A stretch of DNA of 64,000 bases. Source: Oscillospiraceae bacterium. GTDB lineage: Bacteria > Bacillota > Clostridia > Oscillospirales > Ruminococcaceae. Under the pieces are notes generated by a model, which made no database searches, was not told the origin of the DNA, and was given only the letters and a program-made list of their open reading frames with translations. Shown here one piece after another: positions 42,222 through 50,291 of this stretch (position 1 is the first letter of the stretch; each line of letters starts with the position of its first letter). Location: NCBI GenBank assembly GCA_017427265.1, contig JAFRTG010000027.1, positions 62,001-126,000 on the forward strand, in the 5' to 3' direction. The translations under genes and the position numbers were made by a program.

Positions 42222-43775
42222 TCAGTCCAATGTGATTGTCTGCTTCTGGCTGCAGATGCCGTAGAACTGCTCATAAGCATCGGACATGTTGTCGGATGTG
42301 ACGCCGTAATCGCCCTGCAGGAGCTGTGTGCCGGTAATCCCGGTTGTGATTGCGTTCTTCGGTACAAACACTGTAAATACTGCGGATTTCATCTCCGGCG
42401 GCGGTGTTGGGAGCTCCTTGCCGTTCAGCAGATCATTGTACTTCAAGTAATGAATTTTCGCGGAAACCACGCCTTCCTCCGAAATATGAATATCGCTCAG
42501 CGCGGTCATGCAGTCGCCGGAAAGCGGCGCCATAATCAGCAGGCAATCCTCCTCAGAGGCATCCCATTCACCTGCTTCTTTGCTGTAGGTATCGTGCCAG
42601 TCAAGCTGCTTCACCATTGACGCAAGATCGGGATTCCCGCTGTCCTGCCGGAGTGCATCGAGCTCATCTGCGCTGTGCAGCAGTACGGCATAGGCTTCCG
42701 GGATATCAAAGACCGTGTAGGTCAGTGCACAGTCATTGACAGGAACTGTGTTCGGATCGGCCTCGCTGCTGACGAAACGGATCTGCTTGCCGCCGATTGC
42801 AGATGCGATGAATTCCTGATACAGCTGTGAATTCGGGAAGTATTCATACTGGCCGTTCATCAGCATGTCCAGTGTATATTTTGCTGCATCTTCCTCAGAA
42901 TCTGCCGCTTGCAGATTCATCGGCAGATGCGCGCGGAAATTGTCAAAGGTCACTTGCCAGTCCGTAATCTCCGGCAGGGAACCGTCCGGCACCATGAGCA
43001 TCATGTAATAGTTTTCATAGGCCATCCGGCCGGACAGCCAGACATTGGTGAATACACTGAGATCGACGGTGAGAGTGCCGTCCGGGGTCAGGGTTCCGTC
43101 ATGGAATGCAAAGGATGCTGCGCCCATCGGAGCGTCGCTGCTGGAGAAGCCAAGCAGAATGATATCATACTCGCCGCTGATGACGTTTTGCCATGCCTCG
43201 TTCACATTGTCCGGGCGTTTGCCGGGCAGATTCAGATAATACTGTGCGTCCTCTGCCGTGCAGACGGTTTTGCAAAGCCCGCCTTCCGGAATGTCGATAT
43301 CACTGTCGAAATAATCCGCCCACATTACCGGGATTCCTTCCTCCGTGACCGTAAACGGCGGCTCGGATTCTTCCGGGGCGCTCTCCGCGATCTGCTCTTC
43401 GGATTCCGATGCGGGTGCAGATTCCTGTTCTGCTTCGGGATTTTCGGTCTCGATGCTGCCTTCATCGGAAAAACCTGCCTGCAGCTGCGGGTTCCTGAAC
43501 GCATCCTTTCCGATGGAAACAGCGACAATCAGGCAGGCTGCTGCTGCTGCACAGACGCCGAGACTCAGCGGCAGAATCCGCCTGATGCCGCCGCGCTTGC
43601 GTTCCGGTACGCCGAAATCCTCTGCGGATGCCTGCTGCTTTGCCGCTGCCTGCATCCGGATGTCCGGTTCCTCGGAAAGCGGCGTGCGGTTCTCCTGCCA
43701 CTGTGCCAGATCGTCCAGCATATCCTGCGGAACCTGACCGAGCTGCTTCAGAATTTTCATCTCGTTTTCGTTCAT
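42222..43775 (-). CDS. Putative transmembrane anti-sigma factor
   Basis: 517-aa protein. Residues 1-60 are a soluble helical region, a single membrane span lies at ~66-87 (ILPLSLGVCAAAAACLIVAV) after a basic patch, and the rest is a large extracytoplasmic part with a Glu/Ser-rich linker (residues ~105-145). It overlaps the ECF sigma gene by four bases (ATGA), the usual sign of a sigma/anti-sigma pair. The outer domain is not recognised and may sense the signal. No classic zinc anti-sigma motif (HxxxCxxC) is seen. Confidence 0.8.
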   Translation of the reverse strand: MNENEMKILKQLGQVPQDMLDDLAQWQENRTPLSEEPDIRMQAAAKQQASAEDFGVPERKRGGIRRILPLSLGVCAAAAACLIVAVSIGKDAFRNPQLQAGFSDEGSIETENPEAEQESAPASESEEQIAESAPEESEPPFTVTEEGIPVMWADYFDSDIDIPEGGLCKTVCTAEDAQYYLNLPGKRPDNVNEAWQNVISGEYDIILLGFSSSDAPMGAASFAFHDGTLTPDGTLTVDLSVFTNVWLSGRMAYENYYMMLMVPDGSLPEITDWQVTFDNFRAHLPMNLQAADSEEDAAKYTLDMLMNGQYEYFPNSQLYQEFIASAIGGKQIRFVSSEADPNTVPVNDCALTYTVFDIPEAYAVLLHSADELDALRQDSGNPDLASMVKQLDWHDTYSKEAGEWDASEEDCLLIMAPLSGDCMTALSDIHISEEGVVSAKIHYLKYNDLLNGKELPTPPPEMKSAVFTVFVPKNAITTGITGTQLLQGDYGVTSDNMSDAYEQFYGICSQKQTITLD

Positions 43776-44332
43776 AGTAATTCCTCCTCCGCTAATTGCT
43801 TCCGCAGCCTGTCTCTGCTGCGCTTCAGAATCATTTTAACCCGTCCTTCCGTTGTTCCGTGTTCCTTTGCAATCTCCGCAACGGTCTGGAACGAATAATA
43901 TCTTGCCAGAAAAATGCGTCTTGCATCATCGGAAAGGCTGCGCAGGAACCGCGTCAGTGCTTCCCGCACGGCGATGCTTTCCAGCAGATCCTCCGGTGTG
44001 CCCTCCGCCGGGAGATACGGCGAAAGCTCTTCGATGACCGCAGGAATCTGCGAGCCGCCGCGCTTTTCCGCATGGAGCTTTGCATAGCGGTCCAGGCAGA
44101 GGTTGCGCGTAATCCGTGAAACATACGCCGCCATGCAGCGCGGCTCGTTCGGCGGGATCGAATCCCACAGCTTCATCAGCATGTCGTTTGTGCATTCCTC
44201 TGCTTCCTCACGGCTGCCGAGTATGCGGCAGGCCATGGTGCTGCAGAGTCTGCCGAAGCGCTCGGAGACCTTTTGCAGTGCGCTTTCATTCCGCATACGG
44301 AACAGCTGCAGCAGTTTTTCGTCCTCTGTCAT
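43772..44332 (-). CDS. ECF-type RNA polymerase sigma factor
   Basis: 186-aa sigma-70-family protein. Region 2 runs through ACRILGSREEAEECTNDMLM, then CMAAYVSRITRNLCLDRYAK; region 4 has RRIFLARYYSFQTVAEIAKE and VKMILKRSRDRLRKQL for -35 binding. It directs transcription of its own operon and perhaps of others. Start at ATG 44330-44332 behind GGAGAG. A second, similar sigma gene is at 63142, with a matching promoter. Confidence 0.93.
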   Translation of the reverse strand: MTEDEKLLQLFRMRNESALQKVSERFGRLCSTMACRILGSREEAEECTNDMLMKLWDSIPPNEPRCMAAYVSRITRNLCLDRYAKLHAEKRGGSQIPAVIEELSPYLPAEGTPEDLLESIAVREALTRFLRSLSDDARRIFLARYYSFQTVAEIAKEHGTTEGRVKMILKRSRDRLRKQLAEEELL

Positions 44333-44371
44333 ATTTCTCTCCTTCCCGATAGATTCAGGCGCCTTCACTTT

Positions 44372-44401
44372 ATTCGACGGCATCCGCAGCGCCGGGGTAA
44401 C
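44372..44401 (-). promoter_or_regulatory. Candidate ECF autopromoter of the sigma/anti-sigma pair
   Basis: On the - strand GTTACC, 16 bases, CGTCGAAT, 40 bases before the sigma gene. The promoter of the second pair has GTGACG, 16 bases, TGTCGTAA, giving a shared GTKAC-N17-YGTCGWA form. There is also shared GGATGC/CGATGC just before the -10 box. Confidence 0.6.
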
Positions 44402-44492
44402 GCGGTGCGGAATTTTTTTGAGGCGGTATTCCTTTTTTTATATTCCCGACCGGCCTGAAAAGCCGCGGTTTGGAATAATTTTTGGAATTCTC

Positions 44493-44521
44493 TTGCAATT
44501 TTGATATGATTCTGGTATAAT
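44493..44521 (+). promoter_or_regulatory. SigA promoter of the gene at 44599
   Basis: TTGCAA, 17 bases, TATAAT. The -35 box lies within GGAATTCTCTTGCAATTT, the same 18-mer as at 27281-27298. Confidence 0.82.
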
Positions 44522-44598
44522 AATAGTGATATGCAAACGGATTTGCCGCGGAATGCGGCCGTTCCGTTTTATTATAACAGAAAAAGGAGCTCAGTACA

Positions 44599-45657
44599 AT
44601 GGATGATCCGAGAAATCTGGAAGCTCAGCTGCTTGGCGATATGACATATGATGATCCCAGAAAGCATGCACCTGCGCCTTCCTCTGACCCGCGCCTTGCG
44701 GGCGCAAGCGTTCCGGTTCTTGATGATATGGGCGGCGGTATGCCGGCTCCGGCACCGCAGACGGTTCAGCCGCAGTATCAGGAGCTGACCGAAGAACAGG
44801 TCGGTATTCTCCAGCAGCAGCGCGCCGCTGCCGGTCTGCCGCCTTATACCGAAGAAGAAATCGCTGATCTGAAGGCGGAGTTCATCAACCGCCAGCGTAT
44901 TCAGGCGCAGGAAGCCGCAATGGCTGCACAGGCTGCCGCACAGCAGGCCGCTGCCGCAGCGCTGCTCTCTGAGCCGGAGGACTATAACGCGCCGGAAAAG
45001 CGTACCGTGCATGAGGTGCTGCCGCAGGTCGATGCCAGCGCACTGCTTGAGGAACCTGCTCCGCAGCCGGAGCACCGCGTCGCGTTCAATCAGGAGGATC
45101 TTGAGGCCGCCAAGAAGGCCGCTGCCAAGCGTGCCAGCGACAGTCTCAAGGAGATTCCGCAGCAGTCTGCTGAGGATCAGCAGCGTGCCCGCAAGGAGCT
45201 CGCCGCACTCCGTCAGCAGCAGCTCGACGATCTTGCGGAAAAGGGCTTTGTTGTCGCAATCGTCATGACCATCATCGGATTTCTGGCGGGCGTTGCAACG
45301 GTCGTGTTCTCGATGGGCGCGCACTCCGATTTCGCTGGTGAGGGCGGCGTGTTCGGCTTCTTCGACAAATGCTATATGTTCCTCGGCATCGCACTTGCGA
45401 TTCTGTCGCTGTCGATTGTTGCGCGTCTGAAAAAGGTCAAGGGCCTGACGTCCTTCGCGTTCATCATTACCTCGATTCTGCTGATTATTCCGGGCATTGT
45501 CGAGCTGATCTCCGCGAAAAAGGGCGCAGAGGGCGGCCTGACCTCCGTCATTGCCTATATTCTCGCGGTGATCGGATGTCTGACCGTGACCTTCGTGATG
45601 TCCACGAGCGACAAGCTGAACGCTTACTATTCCAAGAGCGATATCATGTATGACTGA
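44599..45657 (+). CDS. Membrane protein with long Gln/Ala-rich helical N-terminus
   Basis: 352-aa protein. The first ~210 residues are hydrophilic: a Pro-rich start, a segment ELTEEQVGILQQQRAAAGLP, Ala/Gln-rich helix (residues ~100-120), and a charged coiled coil up to ~215. Then four membrane spans (VVAIVMTIIGFLAGVATVVF, MFLGIALAILSLSIV, FAFIITSILLIIPGIVELI, VIAYILAVIGCLTVTFV). In style it resembles the zinc-ribbon membrane proteins at 34-41 kb but has no ribbon. Function unknown. It overlaps trmO by eight bases. Confidence 0.82.
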   Translation: MDDPRNLEAQLLGDMTYDDPRKHAPAPSSDPRLAGASVPVLDDMGGGMPAPAPQTVQPQYQELTEEQVGILQQQRAAAGLPPYTEEEIADLKAEFINRQRIQAQEAAMAAQAAAQQAAAAALLSEPEDYNAPEKRTVHEVLPQVDASALLEEPAPQPEHRVAFNQEDLEAAKKAAAKRASDSLKEIPQQSAEDQQRARKELAALRQQQLDDLAEKGFVVAIVMTIIGFLAGVATVVFSMGAHSDFAGEGGVFGFFDKCYMFLGIALAILSLSIVARLKKVKGLTSFAFIITSILLIIPGIVELISAKKGAEGGLTSVIAYILAVIGCLTVTFVMSTSDKLNAYYSKSDIMYD

Positions 45658-46369
45658 AAACAGTCTGACGATGGAACCGGTTGCCTATATCCGCACGGAT
45701 TTTTCCGATAAATTCGGAATCCCGCGGCAGAGCGGACTGGTTCCGGAACTGAGCGGCGAGGTCGTTTTTACACCGGCCTACAGTCAGCCGGACGCCGTCA
45801 GAGGACTCAGCGGCTTTTCACATATCTGGCTGCTGTGGGGCTTTCATGCCGCAGTCAGACCGGAAGGAAAGGGCTGGTCTGCGACGGTGCGTCCGCCGCG
45901 GCTCGGCGGCAATGCCCGCGTCGGCGTATTCGCTTCGCGTTCGCCGTTCCGGCCGAATCCGGTCGGGCTTTCCTGCGTAAAGCTGGAACAGGTCTGCGCG
46001 GATCAACAGCCCGTGAAGCTGCTCGTTTCCGGCATTGATCTGCTGGACGGGACGCCGGTCTATGATATCAAGCCTTATATTCCGGTCGCGGACTGCAGAC
46101 CGGATGCCGCAGAGGGCTATACTGCGGAGACACGTTTGCATCGGCTTTGCGCGGATTTTCCCGCTTCGCTGCTCTCCCTGCTGCCGGAATCCAAACGGCA
46201 GGCCGCAATCGCATTGCTGGAGCAGGATCCGAGACCGGGCTATTCCGATGACCCGGAACGAATCTACGGCGTTCATTTTGCCGGATTTGACATCCGGTTC
46301 CGCACAGCGGAAAACCGGCTCAGGGTTGTCGCGGTTGTCACTGCAGACGGAAAGGAGCATACTGACTGA
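45650..46369 (+). CDS. trmO: tRNA (t6A37) N6-methyltransferase TrmO
   Basis: 239-aa TsaA/TrmO family protein, which methylates N6 of t6A37 in tRNA-Thr. Landmarks: EPVAYIRTDFSDKFGIPRQS, LSGFSHIWLLWGFH, GVFASRSPFRPNPVGLSCVK, GIDLLDGTPVYDIKPYIP. The C-terminal part (~residues 165-239) is the small domain found in longer members. The ATG at 45650 overlaps the previous gene; ATG 45671 is an alternative. The stop overlaps the next gene start by one base. Confidence 0.93.
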   Translation: MTENSLTMEPVAYIRTDFSDKFGIPRQSGLVPELSGEVVFTPAYSQPDAVRGLSGFSHIWLLWGFHAAVRPEGKGWSATVRPPRLGGNARVGVFASRSPFRPNPVGLSCVKLEQVCADQQPVKLLVSGIDLLDGTPVYDIKPYIPVADCRPDAAEGYTAETRLHRLCADFPASLLSLLPESKRQAAIALLEQDPRPGYSDDPERIYGVHFAGFDIRFRTAENRLRVVAVVTADGKEHTD

Positions 46370-46764
46370 TGGCAAAGCTATATAAATCCGGAGAGGATTA
46401 TCTCGAAACAATCCTTATCTTACACCTGAAAGACAATTATGTCCGGGCAGTTGATATTGCACATGAAATGGACGTCTCCAAGCCGAGCGTCAGCCGTGCA
46501 ATGGGCATTCTGCGGGACGGCGGGTTCATCTCGATTGCCGCAGACGGCAATATCACGCTGACCGAAACCGGCTCTGAGGTTGCAGAGCGCATCTATGAGC
46601 GGCATCTTGTACTGACACAGTGGCTCACGGATATCGGCGTATCCCCGGATGTCGCAGCGGCGGATGCGTGCAAGCTCGAACACGATATCAGCATGGAGTC
46701 CTTTGCATGCCTGAAGGAACATCTGCGGCAGTCGCATCCGAATATCAGGCTTGAAAAAAGCTGA
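46369..46764 (+). CDS. DtxR/MntR-family metal-dependent regulator
   Basis: 131-aa regulator. The N-terminal winged helix reads YLETILILHLKDNYVRAVDIA, then MDVSKPSVSRAMGILRDGGFI (recognition helix), and the dimer domain contains ERHLVLTQWL and DACKLEHDIS with metal-ligand-type His/Glu/Cys residues. It has no SH3-like third domain, so it is of the short MntR kind. The metal cannot be stated; Mn or Fe are usual. No metal transporter gene is nearby. Translationally linked to trmO. Confidence 0.9.
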   Translation: MAKLYKSGEDYLETILILHLKDNYVRAVDIAHEMDVSKPSVSRAMGILRDGGFISIAADGNITLTETGSEVAERIYERHLVLTQWLTDIGVSPDVAAADACKLEHDISMESFACLKEHLRQSHPNIRLEKS

Positions 46765-46818
46765 GCCTATACTATATAAATAAGAGCGCAAACAGAAAGA
46801 ACAAAAGGAGCAGCATCC

Positions 46819-47685
46819 ATGAATCTCAACGCATTTTTCCGCAGCACAAGGTTTCGCGTGCTGCTTTGCGTACTGGCCGTGCTGACCGGCATGATGCTCT
46901 ATGCATTGAAATCCGGCGCACAAACGGATTATCTCACAAGAGCGCTCCGCGGCCTGACAAGCCCGGTGCGCCGATTTTCCGCCTCTGTTTCCGGCAGCGT
47001 CAGCGAAAAGCTCGATACCTATTATCAGTCAAAGGCCTACCGCGACGAGAATGCCCGTCTGCGCGACGAAATCGCTTCGCTCAACGAGCAGCTGATCGGC
47101 TATGACGATGCAATGGCAGAGCTTGAGGCGCTGCGCGATCAGCTTGCCGTCAAGGAAAAGCACAGCGATTTCGTGCTTTCTGAGCCGTGCAAGGTGCTGA
47201 TGCCCAAAACCAATGACATGTCCCGCAGCTTTCTGATCGACCAGGGCGAGGAGGACGGCATTACGCTCAATTCGCCGGTCGTCTGCTCGCATGGCCTGAT
47301 CGGTGTTGTCACTGAGATCAGCCCGCACTATTCGACGGTCACGACAATTCTTGCGCCGGAGCTGTCGGTCGGCGCGGTTGTGCTGCGTACCGGTGACAGC
47401 GGCATCGTCGAAGGCGATCTGCGCGCCGCGTCGCAGGATCGCGCAAAAATGATGTATCTGGACGAAAAAAGCACTGCCAAGGAAGGCGACCTCATCATCA
47501 CCGCCGGCACGACAGGTCTGTTTCCTTACGGACTGCCGGTCGGCAATGTGACCGAGACCGGCATCGAGGATACCGGCCTTGCGAAATATGCGATTCTTGC
47601 GCCGTCGGTCGATTTTTCCTCGCTGGAAGCCGTGACGGTTCTGCTGGATTTCAACGGAAAGGGTGAGACCTTCGGTGAACAGTAA
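46819..47685 (+). CDS. mreC: Rod shape-determining protein MreC
   Basis: 288-aa bitopic membrane protein of the cell-elongation machinery. A short cytoplasmic start and one membrane span (VLLCVLAVLTGMMLYAL) are followed by a coiled coil (residues ~70-115, DENARLRDEIASLNEQL) and the beta domain with DQGEEDGITLNSPVVCSHGLIG, GEVTEISP-type strand, and GDLIITAGTTGLFPYGLPVG. It works with MreB, MreD, RodA and PBP2. mreB is not in the window. Confidence 0.94.
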   Translation: MNLNAFFRSTRFRVLLCVLAVLTGMMLYALKSGAQTDYLTRALRGLTSPVRRFSASVSGSVSEKLDTYYQSKAYRDENARLRDEIASLNEQLIGYDDAMAELEALRDQLAVKEKHSDFVLSEPCKVLMPKTNDMSRSFLIDQGEEDGITLNSPVVCSHGLIGVVTEISPHYSTVTTILAPELSVGAVVLRTGDSGIVEGDLRAASQDRAKMMYLDEKSTAKEGDLIITAGTTGLFPYGLPVGNVTETGIEDTGLAKYAILAPSVDFSSLEAVTVLLDFNGKGETFGEQ

Positions 47686-48256
47686 GCAGAAAAAAACGCG
47701 CAGACAGCGGCGCACGCGCTCAGAGCAGCGCACGCTCCGGCGGAATTTTATCCGCAAGACGCTGAGCCTGCTGATTCTGCTGCTGTGTTCCGTTCCGATG
47801 TTCGGCGGCGGACTGCACGCGCTGTGGGTGCTTCCGGCGGCAGTCTGCATCAGCATGAACGAGGATATGTATTTCGGGATGGCCGCGGGTGTCATCGCCG
47901 GACTGCTCATTGACATTGCCTGCGGCAGTGCGCTCGGCACAAATGCGATTTTTATGGTATGCTGCTGCACGGCAGTCAGCCTGCTGTTTGAACAGATTCT
48001 GCGCCGCACTTTTTTGCATTATATGGTGCTTTCGGCGGCATGTGCGTTTCTGCACAGCGTTCTGCGGTGGATTCTGCATGTCGGTATTTTCCGGACGCCG
48101 GGGCGCGAGGTGTTCTGGCATGAGTTGCTTGTGAAGGTGTCGCTCCGGACAGTGCTTGCGGCGCTGGTCGTCTATGTGCTGTATCTGCCGCTGTTCCGGC
48201 TGCTCTCGAAACGTGTGCGTTCCATGGACGCCGCCGCAATCCGCCGCGACTGGTGA
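47675..48256 (+). CDS. mreD: Rod shape-determining protein MreD
   Basis: 193-aa membrane protein with about five spans (LSLLILLLCSVPMFGGG, LWVLPAAVCISM, FGMAAGVIAGLLIDIACGS, and more). The GLLIDIACGSALGTNA block is typical of MreD. It begins with a basic stretch of about 25 residues. GTG 47675 is chosen, with AAGGGTGAG upstream; GTG 47663 has no room for a ribosome site. It overlaps mreC by 11 bases and is followed by a terminator at 48356. Confidence 0.88.
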   Translation: MNSKQKKTRRQRRTRSEQRTLRRNFIRKTLSLLILLLCSVPMFGGGLHALWVLPAAVCISMNEDMYFGMAAGVIAGLLIDIACGSALGTNAIFMVCCCTAVSLLFEQILRRTFLHYMVLSAACAFLHSVLRWILHVGIFRTPGREVFWHELLVKVSLRTVLAALVVYVLYLPLFRLLSKRVRSMDAAAIRRDW

Positions 48257-48265
48257 GGGGGGAGC

Positions 48266-48345
48266 GGTATCGCTGCGCGATATTTTATAGTGGGCTTTCA
48301 GCCCAAACCTGACCAAAGGGACAGTGTCCCTTTGGAATCCCGTGA
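48266..48345 (+). repeat. Dispersed intergenic repeat family B, copy 2
   Basis: Same start (GGTATCGCTGCGCGAT) and end (TTTGGAATCCCGTGA) as 38105-38181, with the same nested palindromes and some paired changes in the stems (CTCCG to CTTTCA, CTGCG to CAGTG). It lies between the mreD stop and its terminator. Confidence 0.85.
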
Positions 48346-48355
48346 TGAGTAAAAT

Positions 48356-48388
48356 AAGACGTCGATTGCTGAAATCGGCGTCTTTCTT
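48356..48388 (+). terminator. Terminator after mreD
   Basis: AAGACGTCGATT pairs with AATCGGCGTCTT around GCTGA, followed by TCTTTATTTTC. Confidence 0.85.
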
Positions 48389-48389
48389 T

Positions 48390-48563
48390 ATTTTCACGCT
48401 GCATTACCTTAATATGAAAGTTTTTGGTCGACCTTTTCCAAAAAGGTAGCCCTGCGATAGAGGGCGACCCCAGACGGATTCCGGAGCAATCCGCGATGCC
48501 CGCAGCCTATATCCGAAAGCGATTTGACAGTCAGTCCGCCCGGCAAAGAATTCTTTTCTAAAC
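48390..48563. other. Intergenic stretch without a gene
   Basis: It contains GTCGACCTTTTCCAAAAAGG near 48,427-48,446, an imperfect palindrome of a kind often repeated between genes in this bacterial group, but only one copy is seen here. Nothing else is recognised before the glmU promoter. Confidence 0.45.
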
Positions 48564-48592
48564 TTGCTTTTTTCTTTATAATGTGCTATAAT
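48564..48592 (+). promoter_or_regulatory. SigA promoter of glmU
   Basis: TTGCTT, 17 bases, TATAAT, about 50 bases before glmU. Confidence 0.8.
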
Positions 48593-48642
48593 ACAATTAC
48601 TGCGGAGAACGCCGCAGGCTGCGAAATAAAAGAAAGGACACA

Positions 48643-50034
48643 ATGACTATGAATCAGGCTGTTATTCTTGCCGGCGGACAGGGAAAGCGCATGCACGCGC
48701 CGATCCCGAAGCCGATGTTTCAGGTCCTCGGGGAACCGATGCTCGAATGGGTGCTCGGTGCCTGCGAACGTGCAGAACTCGCACGCATCTGCGTCGTGAC
48801 CGGCTATGAGGCTGACCAGATCCGCGCATATCTCGGAGACCGATGTGAAACGGCTTATCAGGCGGAACGCCTCGGAACAGGCCACGCCGTCATGCAGACG
48901 CTTCCATTCCTGAATGCTGATACGGACGGCAATACACTCGTTCTCTGCGGCGACGCGCCCTTCATCGACAGCGATACCATCCGGCAGTCCCTGGAGCGGC
49001 ATATCGCGGAACACAATGCTGTCACGGTGATTACGGCCTGTGTGGACAATCCTTCCGGATACGGCAGAATCCTGCGTACTGATTCCGGTATCGCAGGCAT
49101 CGTTGAGGAGAAGGACGCAACCGACGCGCAGCGCGCCATCAAGGAGATCAACTCCGGCTGCTACTGGTTCCGCACGCACGACCTGATTGACCTGCTCGGC
49201 CGCATCACCAATGACAACGCCCAGCAGGAATATTATCTGACTGATACCGTCGCAATCGCGCTCGAAAGCAATCTGCGCGCCGGTGCATTCTGCTCGCAGA
49301 ATCCGGATGTCGTGCTCGGCGCCAATGACCGCAAGGGTCTGCTCGCGCTGAATACGGCTGCACGCATGGCTGTGCTCAACAAGCACATGGCAAACGGCGT
49401 CGGCTTTGTCTGCACAGACGGCATCATTATCGAGCGGCATGTTGAGATCGGTCCGGGAACCGAGATTCTGCCCGGCACCATTCTCCGCGGCAGGACTGTG
49501 ATTGGCGCAAACTGCGTCATCGGCCCGAACTGCGTCATTGAAAATACCGTGGTCGGCGACAACGTCAAGCTCAATACCGTGCAGGCGTATGATTCGCGCA
49601 TTGACAGCGGCGTCAAGATCGGCCCGTATGTCCATATCCGCCCGGACAGCCATATCTGCTCCGGTGCGAAGATCGGCGACTTTGTCGAGATCAAGAACAG
49701 CGAAATCGGCGAAGGTACGATGATCGCGCATCTTGCTTATCTCGGTGACAGCGATATCGGCAAGCATGTTAATATCGGCTGCGGCACCGTGACCGTCAAC
49801 TTCGACGGCCTGAAAAAATCCCGCTGCGAGATCGGCGACCATGCATTCGTCGGATGCAACACGAACCTGATTGCGCCGGTGCGGCTCGGCAAGGACTGCT
49901 ATACTGCGGCGGGCGCGACCGTGACGACCGATGTTCCCGATTACGCGCTTGCGATCGACCGCGGCACGCTCCATATCAAAGAGGGGTATACGCTGAGGAA
50001 ATTTGCCAAGAGCAAAGAGAAAAAGGATCAATAA
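48643..50034 (+). CDS. glmU: Bifunctional GlcN-1-P acetyltransferase / GlcNAc-1-P uridyltransferase
   Basis: 463-aa enzyme making UDP-GlcNAc, the precursor of peptidoglycan and surface sugars. N-terminal pyrophosphorylase domain: LAGGQGKRM, ERLGTGHAVMQ, CGDAPFI. From about residue 250 a left-handed beta-helix of hexapeptide repeats (VIGPNCVIENTVVGDNVKLN and on) carries the acetyltransferase site, including HLAYLGDSDIG and NFDGLKKSRCEIGDHAFVG. The start is ATG 48643 or 48649; both follow AAAGGA. Confidence 0.96.
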   Translation: MTMNQAVILAGGQGKRMHAPIPKPMFQVLGEPMLEWVLGACERAELARICVVTGYEADQIRAYLGDRCETAYQAERLGTGHAVMQTLPFLNADTDGNTLVLCGDAPFIDSDTIRQSLERHIAEHNAVTVITACVDNPSGYGRILRTDSGIAGIVEEKDATDAQRAIKEINSGCYWFRTHDLIDLLGRITNDNAQQEYYLTDTVAIALESNLRAGAFCSQNPDVVLGANDRKGLLALNTAARMAVLNKHMANGVGFVCTDGIIIERHVEIGPGTEILPGTILRGRTVIGANCVIGPNCVIENTVVGDNVKLNTVQAYDSRIDSGVKIGPYVHIRPDSHICSGAKIGDFVEIKNSEIGEGTMIAHLAYLGDSDIGKHVNIGCGTVTVNFDGLKKSRCEIGDHAFVGCNTNLIAPVRLGKDCYTAAGATVTTDVPDYALAIDRGTLHIKEGYTLRKFAKSKEKKDQ

Positions 50035-50047
50035 GAACCGACGGAAC

Positions 50048-50088
50048 ACAGCCCTGTTTCTGCGTGCACTGCGCGGAGACAGGGCTGT
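50048..50088 (+). terminator. Hairpin after glmU, weak terminator
   Basis: ACAGCCCTGT and ACAGGGCTGT form a 10-bp stem over a 21-base loop, but no T run follows. Confidence 0.4.
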
Positions 50089-50203
50089 CTGCAAAAAACA
50101 TGCTGAAAATCCGGCAGATACTGACAGATTCCGGCAAAATAGACGTTTTCTGTCTCGGAAAAAACAAAAGAATCTGGAATTTACCCTAAAAAGCGAAAGA
50201 ATC

Positions 50204-50232
50204 TTGACAGACAGCAGAAAAAGCGGTATAAT
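50204..50232 (+). promoter_or_regulatory. Perfect consensus SigA promoter of the Dlt-like operon
   Basis: TTGACA, exactly 17 bases, TATAAT. The start of transcription should be near 50,240, about 50 bases before the first gene. It suggests strong vegetative expression unless repressed. Confidence 0.92.
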
Positions 50233-50291
50233 AAAATGTACGACTGTACCGAAATACATCGGTTTTTTCTGATCCCGAAAGGAATGGCTTT

